64,000 bases of DNA from Ralstonia wenshanensis (GTDB lineage Bacteria > Pseudomonadota > Gammaproteobacteria > Burkholderiales > Burkholderiaceae): NCBI RefSeq assembly GCF_021173085.1, contig NZ_CP076413.1, positions 3,003,501 through 3,067,500 of the forward strand, given 5' to 3'. Positions 56,393-64,000 of the stretch are shown here, one piece after another. The notes under the pieces were generated by a model, which saw only the letters and a program-made list of their open reading frames with translations, searched no databases and was not told the origin of the DNA. Each line of letters opens with the position of its first letter. Within the stretch, counting starts at the first letter, position 1. Both the position numbers and the translations under genes were made by a program.

Positions 56393-57420
56393 GCCACACC
56401 CCCAGTCGGATTGGTCGGATTGGGCGAATTGGGGGAATTGGCCGCCCAGTTCAGCGCGCGCGCCACCGCCCGCTGTGCGAGCGGTACCTTGAAGCCGTTG
56501 TCGCGCAGCGGCTGAGCGCCCTGCAGGGCCAACGCACCGGCCTGGGCAAACAACTGCGCGTCCAGCACCTGCCCCGCCAGCATCTGTTCTGCCGCATGCG
56601 CGCGCCAAGGCTTGTGTGCCACGCCGCCCAGCGCGATGCGCGCCTCCCGGATGGTCCGACCATCCGTCTGCAACGCCAGCGCGGCCGCCACCGACACCAG
56701 CGCAAACGCATAACTGGCGCGGTCGCGCACCTTCAGGTAATGCACATGCGATCCGAACACGGGCGGCGGCAGATCGATGGCGACGATCAACTCGCCGGGC
56801 CCGAGCGTCGTGTCGATCTCGGGATGCGCTTCGGGCAGCCGGTGGAACGCTTCGATCGGGATACGCCGCTCGCCGTGCGTGCCGTGCACAACCACAGTGG
56901 CGTCCAGCGCGGCCAGCGCGACAGCCATGTCCGACGGATGCGTCGCCACGCACGCCTCGCTCGCACCGAGGATGGCGTGCATGCGGTTGAACCCCTCGCG
57001 CGCGGCGCAGCCGGAGCCGGGCTGCCGCTTGTTGCACGCCGGGTACGCCGTGTCGTAGAAGTAATGGCAGCGCGTGCGCTGCATCAGGTTGCCGCCGTTG
57101 GTGGCCATGTTGCGCAGCTGACCCGAGGCGCCCGACACAATCGCCTCACTCAGGAGCGGATAGCGCGAGCGCACCAGCGGATGCGCCGCCGTATCGGCAT
57201 TGCGCGCCATCGCGCCCAGTCGCAGTCCGCCGTCGGGCAACGCACGAATTTGCGCAAGCGGCAGGCGGCTCACGTCCACGAGCCGCTGCGGCTGCTCGAC
57301 GCCGCCCTTCATCAGGTCCAGCAGGTTCGTCCCGCCGCCGATATAGCGCGCGCCCGGCTCATGGCCCAGGCGCACGGCGGCCTCCACTGAAGACGCACGG
57401 TCATAGGCAATCGATTGCAT
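56389..57420 (-). CDS. paoB: Periplasmic aldehyde oxidoreductase, FAD subunit PaoB
   Basis: A 343-residue FAD-binding subunit. FAD motifs are [15 protein letters not shown] near residue 24 and [13 protein letters not shown] near 105. The Cys-rich insert (RCHYFYD...[14 protein letters not shown], about 116-140) matches the extra [4Fe-4S] site that distinguishes PaoB from typical CoxM-type subunits. Its last 30 residues include a short repeated Ser/Pro/Asn stretch ([12 protein letters not shown]). It begins 10 bases after paoA and overlaps paoC by 4. Confidence 0.92.
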   Translation of the reverse strand: MQSIAYDRASSVEAAVRLGHEPGARYIGGGTNLLDLMKGGVEQPQRLVDVSRLPLAQIRALPDGGLRLGAMARNADTAAHPLVRSRYPLLSEAIVSGASGQLRNMATNGGNLMQRTRCHYFYDTAYPACNKRQPGSGCAAREGFNRMHAILGASEACVATHPSDMAVALAALDATVVVHGTHGERRIPIEAFHRLPEAHPEIDTTLGPGELIVAIDLPPPVFGSHVHYLKVRDRASYAFALVSVAAALALQTDGRTIREARIALGGVAHKPWRAHAAEQMLAGQVLDAQLFAQAGALALQGAQPLRDNGFKVPLAQRAVARALNWAANSPNSPNPTNPTGGVA

Positions 57421-57429
57421 GGCGGCTCC

Positions 57430-58170
57430 TCAAACAGTGTTGCCGGACTTGGCAGCCACCACGCGGATCGCCGCCACGATGTTGGGGTATGCGCCGCAGC
57501 GGCAGATATTGCCGCTCATGCGTTCGCGTATTTCGTCTTCGGTCAGCGCAACGGGGCCGTCATTGCCCAGTGCTGCGGGCGACGTGACCGTGCTGGGCAT
57601 ACCGCGGCGCGCCTCCTCCAGCACCGCCACGGCCGAGCAGATCTGCCCCGGCGTGCAATATCCGCACTGAAACGCGTCGTGTTCAAGAAACGCGGCCTGC
57701 ACCGGATGCAGCGCCGCGCGGTCGACCAGGCCGTCTTTCGCGTGCGCTAGCCCTTCGACGGTGGTGATGGAGTCCCCCTCGTGCATGATCGCCAGCGTCA
57801 GGCAACTGTTGATGCGCCGGCCGTTCACGAGGACGGTGCACGCGCCGCACTGGCCGCGGTCGCAACCTTTCTTGGTGCCGGTCAGCGCCAGCACCTCTCG
57901 CAGCGCATCGAGCAACGTGACGCGCGGCTCCAGCGACAACGCATACGGCTTGCCGTTGATATTGAGCGAGACCGGCCGCGCCGGCGCCAACGCGGCTGAA
58001 CGTGCCGGGGCAGACGCAGAAGCGCGCGCGCCGGCCGACTCGTGCGGCAGCGCAAACGCCGACGCCGCAGCTGCCGCGCCCTGCAGAAAGCCGCGCCGGC
58101 TCGGGCGCGCAGGCGACCCATCCGGTTCGTCGGCGGGGTCATTCGATGCTGGGAAGGGATGTTCGGACAT
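57430..58170 (-). CDS. paoA: Periplasmic aldehyde oxidoreductase, 2Fe-2S subunit PaoA
   Basis: A 246-residue iron-sulfur subunit. A Tat signal (SRRGFLQGAAAAASAFALP) near residues 24-42 would carry the assembled complex to the periplasm; PaoB and PaoC lack signals and would travel with it. The plant-type cluster motif CDRGQCGACTVLVNG is near 104 and the second cluster motif CGYCTPGQI...CRCG near 165-220. The ATG at 58170 is preferred over one at 58212. No paoD maturation gene is adjacent. Inverted repeats at 58257-58278 lie in its upstream gap. Confidence 0.92.
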   Translation of the reverse strand: MSEHPFPASNDPADEPDGSPARPSRRGFLQGAAAAASAFALPHESAGARASASAPARSAALAPARPVSLNINGKPYALSLEPRVTLLDALREVLALTGTKKGCDRGQCGACTVLVNGRRINSCLTLAIMHEGDSITTVEGLAHAKDGLVDRAALHPVQAAFLEHDAFQCGYCTPGQICSAVAVLEEARRGMPSTVTSPAALGNDGPVALTEDEIRERMSGNICRCGAYPNIVAAIRVVAAKSGNTV

Positions 58171-58333
58171 GGCGCGCGCTCCACCGGCCGGGGCGGCCGT
58201 AGCTGGGGACATGCGTCAGCGGAAAGCAAGCGGAATACCCGGCAGCCGGGCGTTGGGAAGCCGCTGAGCAGCGGCTTCGCGCAGGAGATGTGCTGCGGCG
58301 CTTGTAAGCCTTACGCGCCGCGTTGCAGTGCGG

Positions 58334-59644
58334 TTACCTGGCCGGGCCGACGCGATCGCGCGACACATCCATGACCATGCGCGTCAACAGGTACAGGCGC
58401 GGCACGATGGAATTCAGATCGACATATTCGGCGTCATTCGAGTGCGCGCCAAAGCTCGCCAGACCGAAGCGCTCGATCACGGGCGCCTTGGTTTTCGAGG
58501 CGGCGAACGCGGCATCGGTACCTCCGCCCTCGGCCTTGTCGTCAATCTCCAGCGTCTTGCCGAGTTCGCCATAGATCTTCTGGGCGTGCTCGGCCAGCGC
58601 GCGCGAGGCCGGCGTGGCTTCCAGCGGCGGGCGGCGGCGCTCGAACTTGGCCGAGACCTGCGTATCCGGGATCAGCTTGTTCTTGATGCGTTCGTTGACG
58701 ATTTCTTCGAGCTTGTCGGCGTCGGCTGCTCGCAGCAGCCGCACATCGGCCTGGGCGCTGGCCACGGCCGGGATCACGTTGCGGTTGGTGCCCGCCTGCG
58801 CCACGGTCCAGTTCACCTTCAGGCCGGTTTCCGGCTTGGACAGATCGCGCATCTGCAGGATCTGGTGCGACAGCTCGTACAGCGCGTTGCGGCCCTGCTC
58901 CGGCGCGCCGCCCGCGTGCGAAGCCTTGCCCTTCACATCCAGCAGGATCGCGCCGATGCCGCTGGTGGCCAGCGAAAGCTTGTCCGACGTCACGCGCGTG
59001 CCTTCGCAGGAGAACACGGCGTCCTGCTCGGCGCCCAGCTTGGCTTGCATGGCCCGCGCGCCCGGCGAGCTGATCTCTTCATCGCCGTTGATCAGCACCG
59101 TGAGCGTGCCGTACTGCTTGAAGTTGACGGCCTGCAGAATCGATACCGTGTGCAGGATGACCGCCACACCGTTCTTGTCGTCGGCAATGCCCAGGCCGTA
59201 GGCGCGCTCACCGTCGATGCGGAATGGCTGGTGCGCAAGCATGCCCTTCAAGTACACGGTATCCATGTGCGCGATCAGCATGATGTTGCGCTTGCCCTCG
59301 CCCTTGAAGCGCGCAAGCACCATCTTGCCGATCTTCTCGGGCGTGTCGGCCATGCGGTAGGCGTGGTCGCTGGGGTCAATGAGCTTCACGTCGCCGCCCA
59401 TGCCGCGCAGCCGCTCGGCGATCACGCCGGCAATCTTGTCCAGGCCTTCGATGTCCTTGCTGCCCGATTCGATCGAGACCAATGTCTTCATGGTGTCGAT
59501 CAGCGCCGGTTTTTCCTGCTGGGCGCGCTTGTAGATTTCAGCCGGCGGCACGGCGGCGGCATGGCCGGCAGCCAGCACACCCACCATTGCGACGACGGCG
59601 AGCACTGCGGGGCGCATGCCCTTGGGCAACAACGGGGCTCTCAT
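58334..59644 (-). CDS. M20-family metallopeptidase, glutamate carboxypeptidase type
   Basis: A 436-residue exported zinc peptidase with a signal peptide ending GHAAA near residue 31. Zinc and catalytic residues are visible in IAHMDTVYLKG (His/Asp near 125), GIADDKNG (Asp near 155), INGDEEISS (catalytic Glu and ligand near 188) and, late, FGAHSNDAEY (His near 410). The central GKASHAGGAPEQGRNAL segment marks the dimerisation domain. The layout matches CPG2, which removes C-terminal glutamate from folates or peptides. The natural substrate here is unknown. Confidence 0.9.
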   Translation of the reverse strand: MRAPLLPKGMRPAVLAVVAMVGVLAAGHAAAVPPAEIYKRAQQEKPALIDTMKTLVSIESGSKDIEGLDKIAGVIAERLRGMGGDVKLIDPSDHAYRMADTPEKIGKMVLARFKGEGKRNIMLIAHMDTVYLKGMLAHQPFRIDGERAYGLGIADDKNGVAVILHTVSILQAVNFKQYGTLTVLINGDEEISSPGARAMQAKLGAEQDAVFSCEGTRVTSDKLSLATSGIGAILLDVKGKASHAGGAPEQGRNALYELSHQILQMRDLSKPETGLKVNWTVAQAGTNRNVIPAVASAQADVRLLRAADADKLEEIVNERIKNKLIPDTQVSAKFERRRPPLEATPASRALAEHAQKIYGELGKTLEIDDKAEGGGTDAAFAASKTKAPVIERFGLASFGAHSNDAEYVDLNSIVPRLYLLTRMVMDVSRDRVGPAR

Positions 59645-59827
59645 GAATGTTTCCTCACCTGTTCTTAGTTATGGTCTGCAACAAAACGGCGATTTTCGCA
59701 CGCCCGCCTGAGCATTGCCCGAGGGCTATCCCCCCTTTGGATAGGCGCATGACACCGCGCAAAGGAATACTGATAGAGATGCGCAAAACGAAAGCGCTGG
59801 GCTGACACTCTCGCTACAATTGCTGCC

Positions 59828-60622
59828 ATGCAATACATCCATGTCGTCAACGGCGATGTTGCCGGCGCCACGCTCAAGCAGGCGCTCGCACAGGCTGGCC
59901 GCCCCGATTCCGTAGTCGTACTGCGCGACGATCTCGCCGTCGGGCCGCTGGTCGACGTCGATAGCGTCGCCATGGCGCGCTCCGGCTTCTGGCAGCGCGT
60001 GGCGCCCAACAGCAATATCGACTTCGCCGCCGAGATGCGCGACGCGCTTGCGTCGCTCGCCGACCTGCGCGATGCCACTACCGAAGTCGCCATCTGGCAC
60101 GGCCAAAGCGCGTCGGACCAGCTCATGCTGCGCCGGGTGGCGTTCCACCTGCACCAAGCGCCCCAGCGCATCAATGAAGTCGGCATGGATGTGCGCGAAC
60201 TTGAGGCGCCCAACGGCCAGGGCCCGCTGACGACCATCGGCATGTATTCGGGTGCCCGGTTGGCACGGCGGTTTTCGACCATCGCGCCGGTGTCGGTGTT
60301 GCGCATCGGCCGCCTGGCCTACGAATGGCAGCAGACCGTGCGCGAGAACGCCGACACGCGGCTGTGGAAGGGCAACACGCTGGTGCCGGTGTCGTACGGC
60401 ACGGTGGACGAAGTGATCCTGGAGCACGTTCCCACCGACTGGGCCAGCGCCCGCGACGTAGTCGGCAGCATCATGGGCGCCATCGACGGCCTGCTCGCCA
60501 GCGACTGGTTTGTCTTCTGGCGCTGCCGCGAACTGGTCGGCAACGGGCAGTTGCTGTTGCGCGGCGAGGCCGATTCGCTCAGCACCTGCGAGCTGCGGCG
60601 CAATGTGAGCGTGGCCGTGTAA
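59828..60622 (+). CDS. DUF1835 domain protein
   Basis: A 264-residue cytoplasmic protein. It begins with the DUF1835 pattern (YIHVVNGDVAGATLKQAL; VVVLRDDLAVGPL; GFWQRVAP), then has WHGQSASDQLMLRRVAFHL near 95 and a C-terminal VPVSYGTVDEVILEH region with three Trp residues near 230. The function of the family is unknown. The start ATG follows shortly after a GCTACAAT -10-like sequence at 59814, hinting at a very short leader. It is convergent with kefC across a terminator. Confidence 0.8.
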   Translation: MQYIHVVNGDVAGATLKQALAQAGRPDSVVVLRDDLAVGPLVDVDSVAMARSGFWQRVAPNSNIDFAAEMRDALASLADLRDATTEVAIWHGQSASDQLMLRRVAFHLHQAPQRINEVGMDVRELEAPNGQGPLTTIGMYSGARLARRFSTIAPVSVLRIGRLAYEWQQTVRENADTRLWKGNTLVPVSYGTVDEVILEHVPTDWASARDVVGSIMGAIDGLLASDWFVFWRCRELVGNGQLLLRGEADSLSTCELRRNVSVAV

Positions 60623-60650
60623 GTGCCGCCCTAAACCTGGATCTGCCGCG

Positions 60651-60678
60651 AGGAGCGCCAAAAGCGCTCCTTTTTGTT
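60651..60678 (+). terminator. Rho-independent terminator between DUF1835 and kefC genes
   Basis: An 8-base stem (AGGAGCGC / GCGCTCCT) with a 5-base loop is followed by TTTTGTTTG. Confidence 0.85.
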
Positions 60679-60721
60679 TGTGCACGGCTTGCGCATGAAT
60701 CGCGACCGTAACCGGCGCGAG

Positions 60722-62662
60722 TCAACCGTCGCGTCGGAGGCCCGCGCGTGCGGGGCAATCGATCGGGGCATCGGCGTCGCCGCCGTCGACCTCGTTGGCG
60801 AGATCGCTTTCGGGCTGCATGTTTTCCACATCGCTATGGACATCGCCCTCGCCCCAGGGCATGCCGGATTCGCGCAGACGCTTGCGCTGTGTGCGGTCGC
60901 GCTGGAACATTTCGGCCAGCTCGTCGCGCCCCTGCTGGGCAAGTGACACGAGCTTCTTCTGATCGCGGTAAACGGGGTAGACCTGCTCCATTGAGTTGAG
61001 CGTGTGGCGGCGGAACGTCTGCGCGATGCGGTGCGCTTCGTACGGCTCCTTGCCCAGCCCCTCCAGCACCCGGCGGCTGAGCATGAGCGAGCCCTCGAAC
61101 ATCTCCCGCTCGATCACTTCCACGCCGCGGTCGCGCAGTTGGTACACGTGCGACACGTTGCGCGCCCGCACATACAGCTTCAGGTGCGGAAAGCGCTCGC
61201 GCACACGGTCGACCACCTCCAGGTTGGTTTCCATGTCGTCGATGGCGACGACCATCATGCTGGCCTTGTCGGCGCCGGCGGTTTCCAGCAAGTCCATGCG
61301 CGTGGCGTCGCCGTAGAAGACCTTGAAGCCGAAGCGGCGCAGCATGTCGATCTGGTCCGGATCGTGATCGAGCACGGTGGCGCTGTAGCCCTGGCTGTAG
61401 AGCATGCGGCCGACGATCTGCCCGAAACGGCCGAAGCCCGCGATGATGACCTGGTTGTCCTGGGGCTCGATGGCCTCGGGCGCGCGCTTCTTGCCATCCA
61501 TCAGGCGCGGCACCAGCAATTTGTCGTGCAGCAGCAGGAGCATTGGCGTCGCGGCCATCGACAGCGCCACCACGAGGTTGAGCGCAGCGGCCGTCTCCGC
61601 CCCGAGCACGTCGCCAGCCACGCCGGGACCGAATACAACGAACGCAAATTCGCCGCCTTGCGAGAGCAGGAACGCAAACAGCCATGCCTGCCCACGCGCA
61701 ATGCCAAAGCGGGTGGCAAGCAGGCGCAGCGCGCCAATCTTCACCGCCAGGAACACCGCCACCAGCCCGATCACGGCCAGCGGCTGGCGCATCAGCACGC
61801 CAAAGTCGATCGACATGCCAACGGCCAGGAAGAACAGGCCGAGCAGCAGGCCCTTGAAGGGCTCAATGTCGGTTTCGAGCGCGTGACGGTATTCGGAATC
61901 GGCCAGCAGCACCCCGGCAATGAAGGCGCCCAGCGCCATCGACAGGCCCACGCTGTGCATCAGCAGCGCAATGCCCACCACCAGCAGCAGCGAGAACGAG
62001 GTGAACATCTCGCGCATGTTGGTACGGGCAATGGCGCGCAGCACCGGCCGCAACACCGTGCGCCCGCCAAAGATCACGGCCGCCACCACGCCAACTGCCT
62101 TGGCCGCCGCCACCCAGCTATGACCGCCGGACGCGTCGCTTGCCTCGGTTGCCAGCAGCGGCAGCAACGCGATCATCGGAATGGCGGCAATGTCCTGGAA
62201 CAGCAGAATGCCGAAACTGGCCGTGCCCGCCGGCGTGCGCATCAGGTTGCGCTCGGAAAGTGTAGCCAGCGCAATCGCCGTGGACGACAACGCCAGCCCC
62301 AGCCCCGCCACCACAGCCGCGCGCCACGGGTGGCCCACCGCCATGACCGCCAGCCCGACGGCCAGCGCACACACCAGAATCTGCAGCCCGCCGTAACCGA
62401 AGATGCTCCGCCGCAGCGACCACAGCCGCGCCGGCTCCAGCTCCAGGCCAATCACAAACATCATCAGCACGACGCCGAATTCCGAGAAATCCAGAATCGA
62501 CTGCACATTGGTGATGAGCCGCAAGCCCCACGGCCCCACGATCACCCCCGCCAGCAGATAGCCGAGCACCGAGCCCAGCCCCAGCCGACGCGCAAGCGGC
62601 ACTGCCGCCACGGCCGCAGCCAGGTAGATGACGAAATTGACGAGCAGATCGTGCGATTGCAT
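60722..62662 (-). CDS. kefC: Glutathione-gated potassium/proton antiporter, KefB/KefC type
   Basis: A 646-residue CPA2 antiporter. About 12 membrane helices fill the first 390 residues, with GYLLAGVIVGPWGLRLI near 35, FGVVLMMFVIGLELEPARLW near 62 and LFQDIAAIPMIALLPLL near 155. A cytoplasmic RCK domain follows (VIIAGFGRFGQIVGRML near 408; VLDHDPDQIDMLRRFG), then a charged tail. Such systems release K+ and acidify the cytoplasm during electrophile stress. It lies 23 bases after kefF in one operon. Confidence 0.92.
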   Translation of the reverse strand: MQSHDLLVNFVIYLAAAVAAVPLARRLGLGSVLGYLLAGVIVGPWGLRLITNVQSILDFSEFGVVLMMFVIGLELEPARLWSLRRSIFGYGGLQILVCALAVGLAVMAVGHPWRAAVVAGLGLALSSTAIALATLSERNLMRTPAGTASFGILLFQDIAAIPMIALLPLLATEASDASGGHSWVAAAKAVGVVAAVIFGGRTVLRPVLRAIARTNMREMFTSFSLLLVVGIALLMHSVGLSMALGAFIAGVLLADSEYRHALETDIEPFKGLLLGLFFLAVGMSIDFGVLMRQPLAVIGLVAVFLAVKIGALRLLATRFGIARGQAWLFAFLLSQGGEFAFVVFGPGVAGDVLGAETAAALNLVVALSMAATPMLLLLHDKLLVPRLMDGKKRAPEAIEPQDNQVIIAGFGRFGQIVGRMLYSQGYSATVLDHDPDQIDMLRRFGFKVFYGDATRMDLLETAGADKASMMVVAIDDMETNLEVVDRVRERFPHLKLYVRARNVSHVYQLRDRGVEVIEREMFEGSLMLSRRVLEGLGKEPYEAHRIAQTFRRHTLNSMEQVYPVYRDQKKLVSLAQQGRDELAEMFQRDRTQRKRLRESGMPWGEGDVHSDVENMQPESDLANEVDGGDADAPIDCPARAGLRRDG

Positions 62663-62685
62663 AGGCAGGGAGGAGATCGGAAACG

Positions 62686-63243
62686 TCAGGCGACGGAGTC
62701 GGCGTCAGTCGGGAGCCAGGGTTGCAGCGCGGCGCGCACCTGGGCGATATGGGCGTCGATGACATCGGCAGACACATCGTCGGCATCGTGCAGCACGTGC
62801 GGTGGCTGCCATTGCATGCCGCACAACGCAGCCGTCTGTTGAAGCGGCAGCAGGAACATGTCGAACGTGTGGCCATGAACGCCGTCCGGGTTGTAGGAAT
62901 GCGCGCGACCGCCGGTCGTGGCCAGCACCATCAGATGCTTGCCGCGCAGCGCCGTGCCGCCCGGCCCGTAGGCCCAGCCCATCTCCAGAACCACGTCGAT
63001 CCATTCCTTGAGCAGCGACGGCGTGGCGTACCACTGCACCGGAAACTGGAAGACGATCAACTCCGCCGCCTCCACCGCTTCCTGCTCAACACGCACATCG
63101 ATGTCGAAATCCGGGTACTGCCGGTACAGGTCGTGCATGGCCACGCCGGGCAGGCTGGCCAGGGCACGCGCGAGCGGCTTGTTGGCGCGCGAACGGCGCG
63201 GCGCAGGATGCGCGTAGATCACAAGAAGGCGCGAGGGCGTCAT
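62686..63243 (-). CDS. kefF: KefF/KefG-type NAD(P)H:quinone oxidoreductase, ancillary to KefC
   Basis: A 185-residue flavodoxin-like oxidoreductase. Motifs are LVIYAHPAPRRSRANKPL near residue 7, DLYRQYPDFDIDV near 38, FQFPVQWYATPSLLKEWID near 65 and a flavin-binding LATTGGRAHSYNPDG near 107. Family members bind KefB or KefC, are needed for full antiporter activity and reduce quinones. Its position immediately upstream of kefC supports this role. Confidence 0.9.
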   Translation of the reverse strand: MTPSRLLVIYAHPAPRRSRANKPLARALASLPGVAMHDLYRQYPDFDIDVRVEQEAVEAAELIVFQFPVQWYATPSLLKEWIDVVLEMGWAYGPGGTALRGKHLMVLATTGGRAHSYNPDGVHGHTFDMFLLPLQQTAALCGMQWQPPHVLHDADDVSADVIDAHIAQVRAALQPWLPTDADSVA

Positions 63244-63489
63244 GGAAAATCAGGAGGCTGGGGCGTCTTGATGGCGCATCTTCGCACGGCTATTGTTGAG
63301 CGGCGTTACGAACGGCGGCGGCAGGTAACCGGGCGATGTAACTTTCAGAGCACCCGGAAAGCGCGCCTTCGCTCGCTTTTGCGCGATGCAACATTTACGT
63401 TGTTGCCACGCCACACCTCTGGAACCTACCGTCGGATGCGTTAAATCAATGATTTACCGGGAAATCCTCTGGAAAGTCTGACACCAGAC

Positions 63490-63518
63490 TTACGGGGAAA
63501 CCCTGATTGCACTACAAT
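63490..63518 (+). promoter_or_regulatory. Promoter of the GNAT gene
   Basis: TTACGG (63490-63495), a 17-base spacer and TACAAT (63513-63518) precede the GNAT gene. TTGCAC occurs three times around the start region, and GTGCATTGCAC (63525-63535) is an 11-base palindrome just after the -10. The rest of the gap 63244-63643 shows no supported gene. Confidence 0.55.
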
Positions 63519-63643
63519 AGCATGGTGCATTGCACAACACTCAGTTGCACCCGATTGAGTGCCCCGGAGGTGCCATCCGCGCCTCCGACTCATCACTTCG
63601 CAGCCTTCCACTGAAAGGCGCGATCAGAACAGGAAACCGTGTC

Positions 63644-64000
63644 GTGAACCCGCTCGAGCTGAGCAAGGCCATCGGCGTCGTCACCCAGGACGACATCGAC
63701 AAAACGGAAGCAGCGCAAGGCGCGCCGCGTTCCACCGTGCTGGTGCGCGAGCTTGCTGCGCACCACCGGTCGCGCCTGCTCAAACACCTGCTCGCCCTGG
63801 GCGAGGAAGACCGCCTGCTGCGATTCGGCCAGGTGGTGCGGGATCACGTGATCGAGGCGTACGTCGACAGCATCGATTTCGACCACGACAAGGTCTTTGG
63901 CGTCTACGACGAGCGTCTGGAGCTGACGGGCGTGGGCCACCTCGCCTACCTGCGCGACAACCCGCAAGGGCGCGTGGCGGAGTTCGGCGTGTCGGTGTCG
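63644..64000 (+). CDS. GNAT-family N-acetyltransferase (partial, runs off right edge)
   Basis: The visible 119 residues start at a GTG with AGGAAA upstream and remain open to the window end. The segment RSRLLKHLLALGEEDRLLRFGQVV, followed by DHVIEAYVDSIDFDHDKVFGVYDE and ELTGVGHLAYLRD, is the N-terminal half of a GNAT acetyltransferase. The acetyl-CoA-binding motif (R/Q-x2-G-x-G/A) should follow beyond the edge. The substrate is unknown. Confidence 0.75.
   Translation, partial: MNPLELSKAIGVVTQDDIDKTEAAQGAPRSTVLVRELAAHHRSRLLKHLLALGEEDRLLRFGQVVRDHVIEAYVDSIDFDHDKVFGVYDERLELTGVGHLAYLRDNPQGRVAEFGVSVS

Noticed and set aside
56393-57037. Apparent N-terminal extension of the molybdenum subunit frame
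   Set aside because: It overlaps paoB in another frame; the true paoC start is the ATGA junction at 56392.

Overview
The window is a high-GC, gene-dense stretch of a betaproteobacterial chromosome. Burkholderiales-type porins, a Bug-family tricarboxylate receptor, an OpgD glucan protein, a Tat-exported HiPIP, a PaoABC-type aldehyde oxidoreductase and a rhizobial/Ralstonia-style glycerol ABC importer together fit a Ralstonia-like organism (R. pickettii or relatives). The species is an inference from gene content, not from a database search. I see no prophage, integrase, IS transposase or CRISPR array; the one tRNA gene, tRNA-Arg(CCG), has no island next to it.

Layout. 1-7.0 kb: glycerol uptake and phosphorylation (glpS end, glpT, glpP, glpQ, glpU, glpV, glpK). 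7.0-15.0 kb: a small charged exported protein, a DUF1415 protein, opgD, a sugar epimerase with a citrate/tricarballylate-type MFS carrier, then a repeat-rich 0.9 kb gap and an ABC amino-acid-type binding protein. 15-24 kb: an AraC regulator, an RstAB-like two-component system divergent from a MipA/OmpV outer-membrane protein, an alpha/beta hydrolase divergent from an XRE regulator, a Fur-box-preceded PepSY membrane protein, an RpiR regulator and a porin. 24-33 kb: an MscS channel, an MFS exporter, a GST, four small genes of unknown function, an exported protein of unknown function and a CDF metal exporter. 33.5-38.5 kb: an RcsB-like response regulator with a 1447-residue BvgS/EvgS-like hybrid kinase. 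38.7-43.2 kb: a tightly spaced Baeyer-Villiger-type monooxygenase / SDR / hydrolase / PF10118 operon. 43.2-46.8 kb: a MerR regulator, two tandem paralogous exported proteins and an adhesin-E-like protein. 47-53 kb: a membrane-anchored two-haem cytochrome c, tRNA-Arg, hisC, HiPIP, an unaccompanied kdpE, a Bug receptor and a second porin. 53.7-64 kb: a short exported repeat protein, paoABC, an M20 carboxypeptidase, a DUF1835 protein, kefC/kefF and the start of a GNAT acetyltransferase.

The strongest non-coding signal is a family of about 200 bp structured repeats. Four copies lie in this window, all in gaps between convergent genes, and all three of their helical regions differ between copies with matching compensatory changes. 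Two copies form an inverted pair. Next to that pair is a separate array of seven near-palindromic cores spaced 42-43 bp apart, which is four turns of B-DNA. Other points worth checking are the small-protein cluster at 29-30.6 kb, the paralogous exported pair at 44-46 kb, and operator-like inverted repeats at several promoters.
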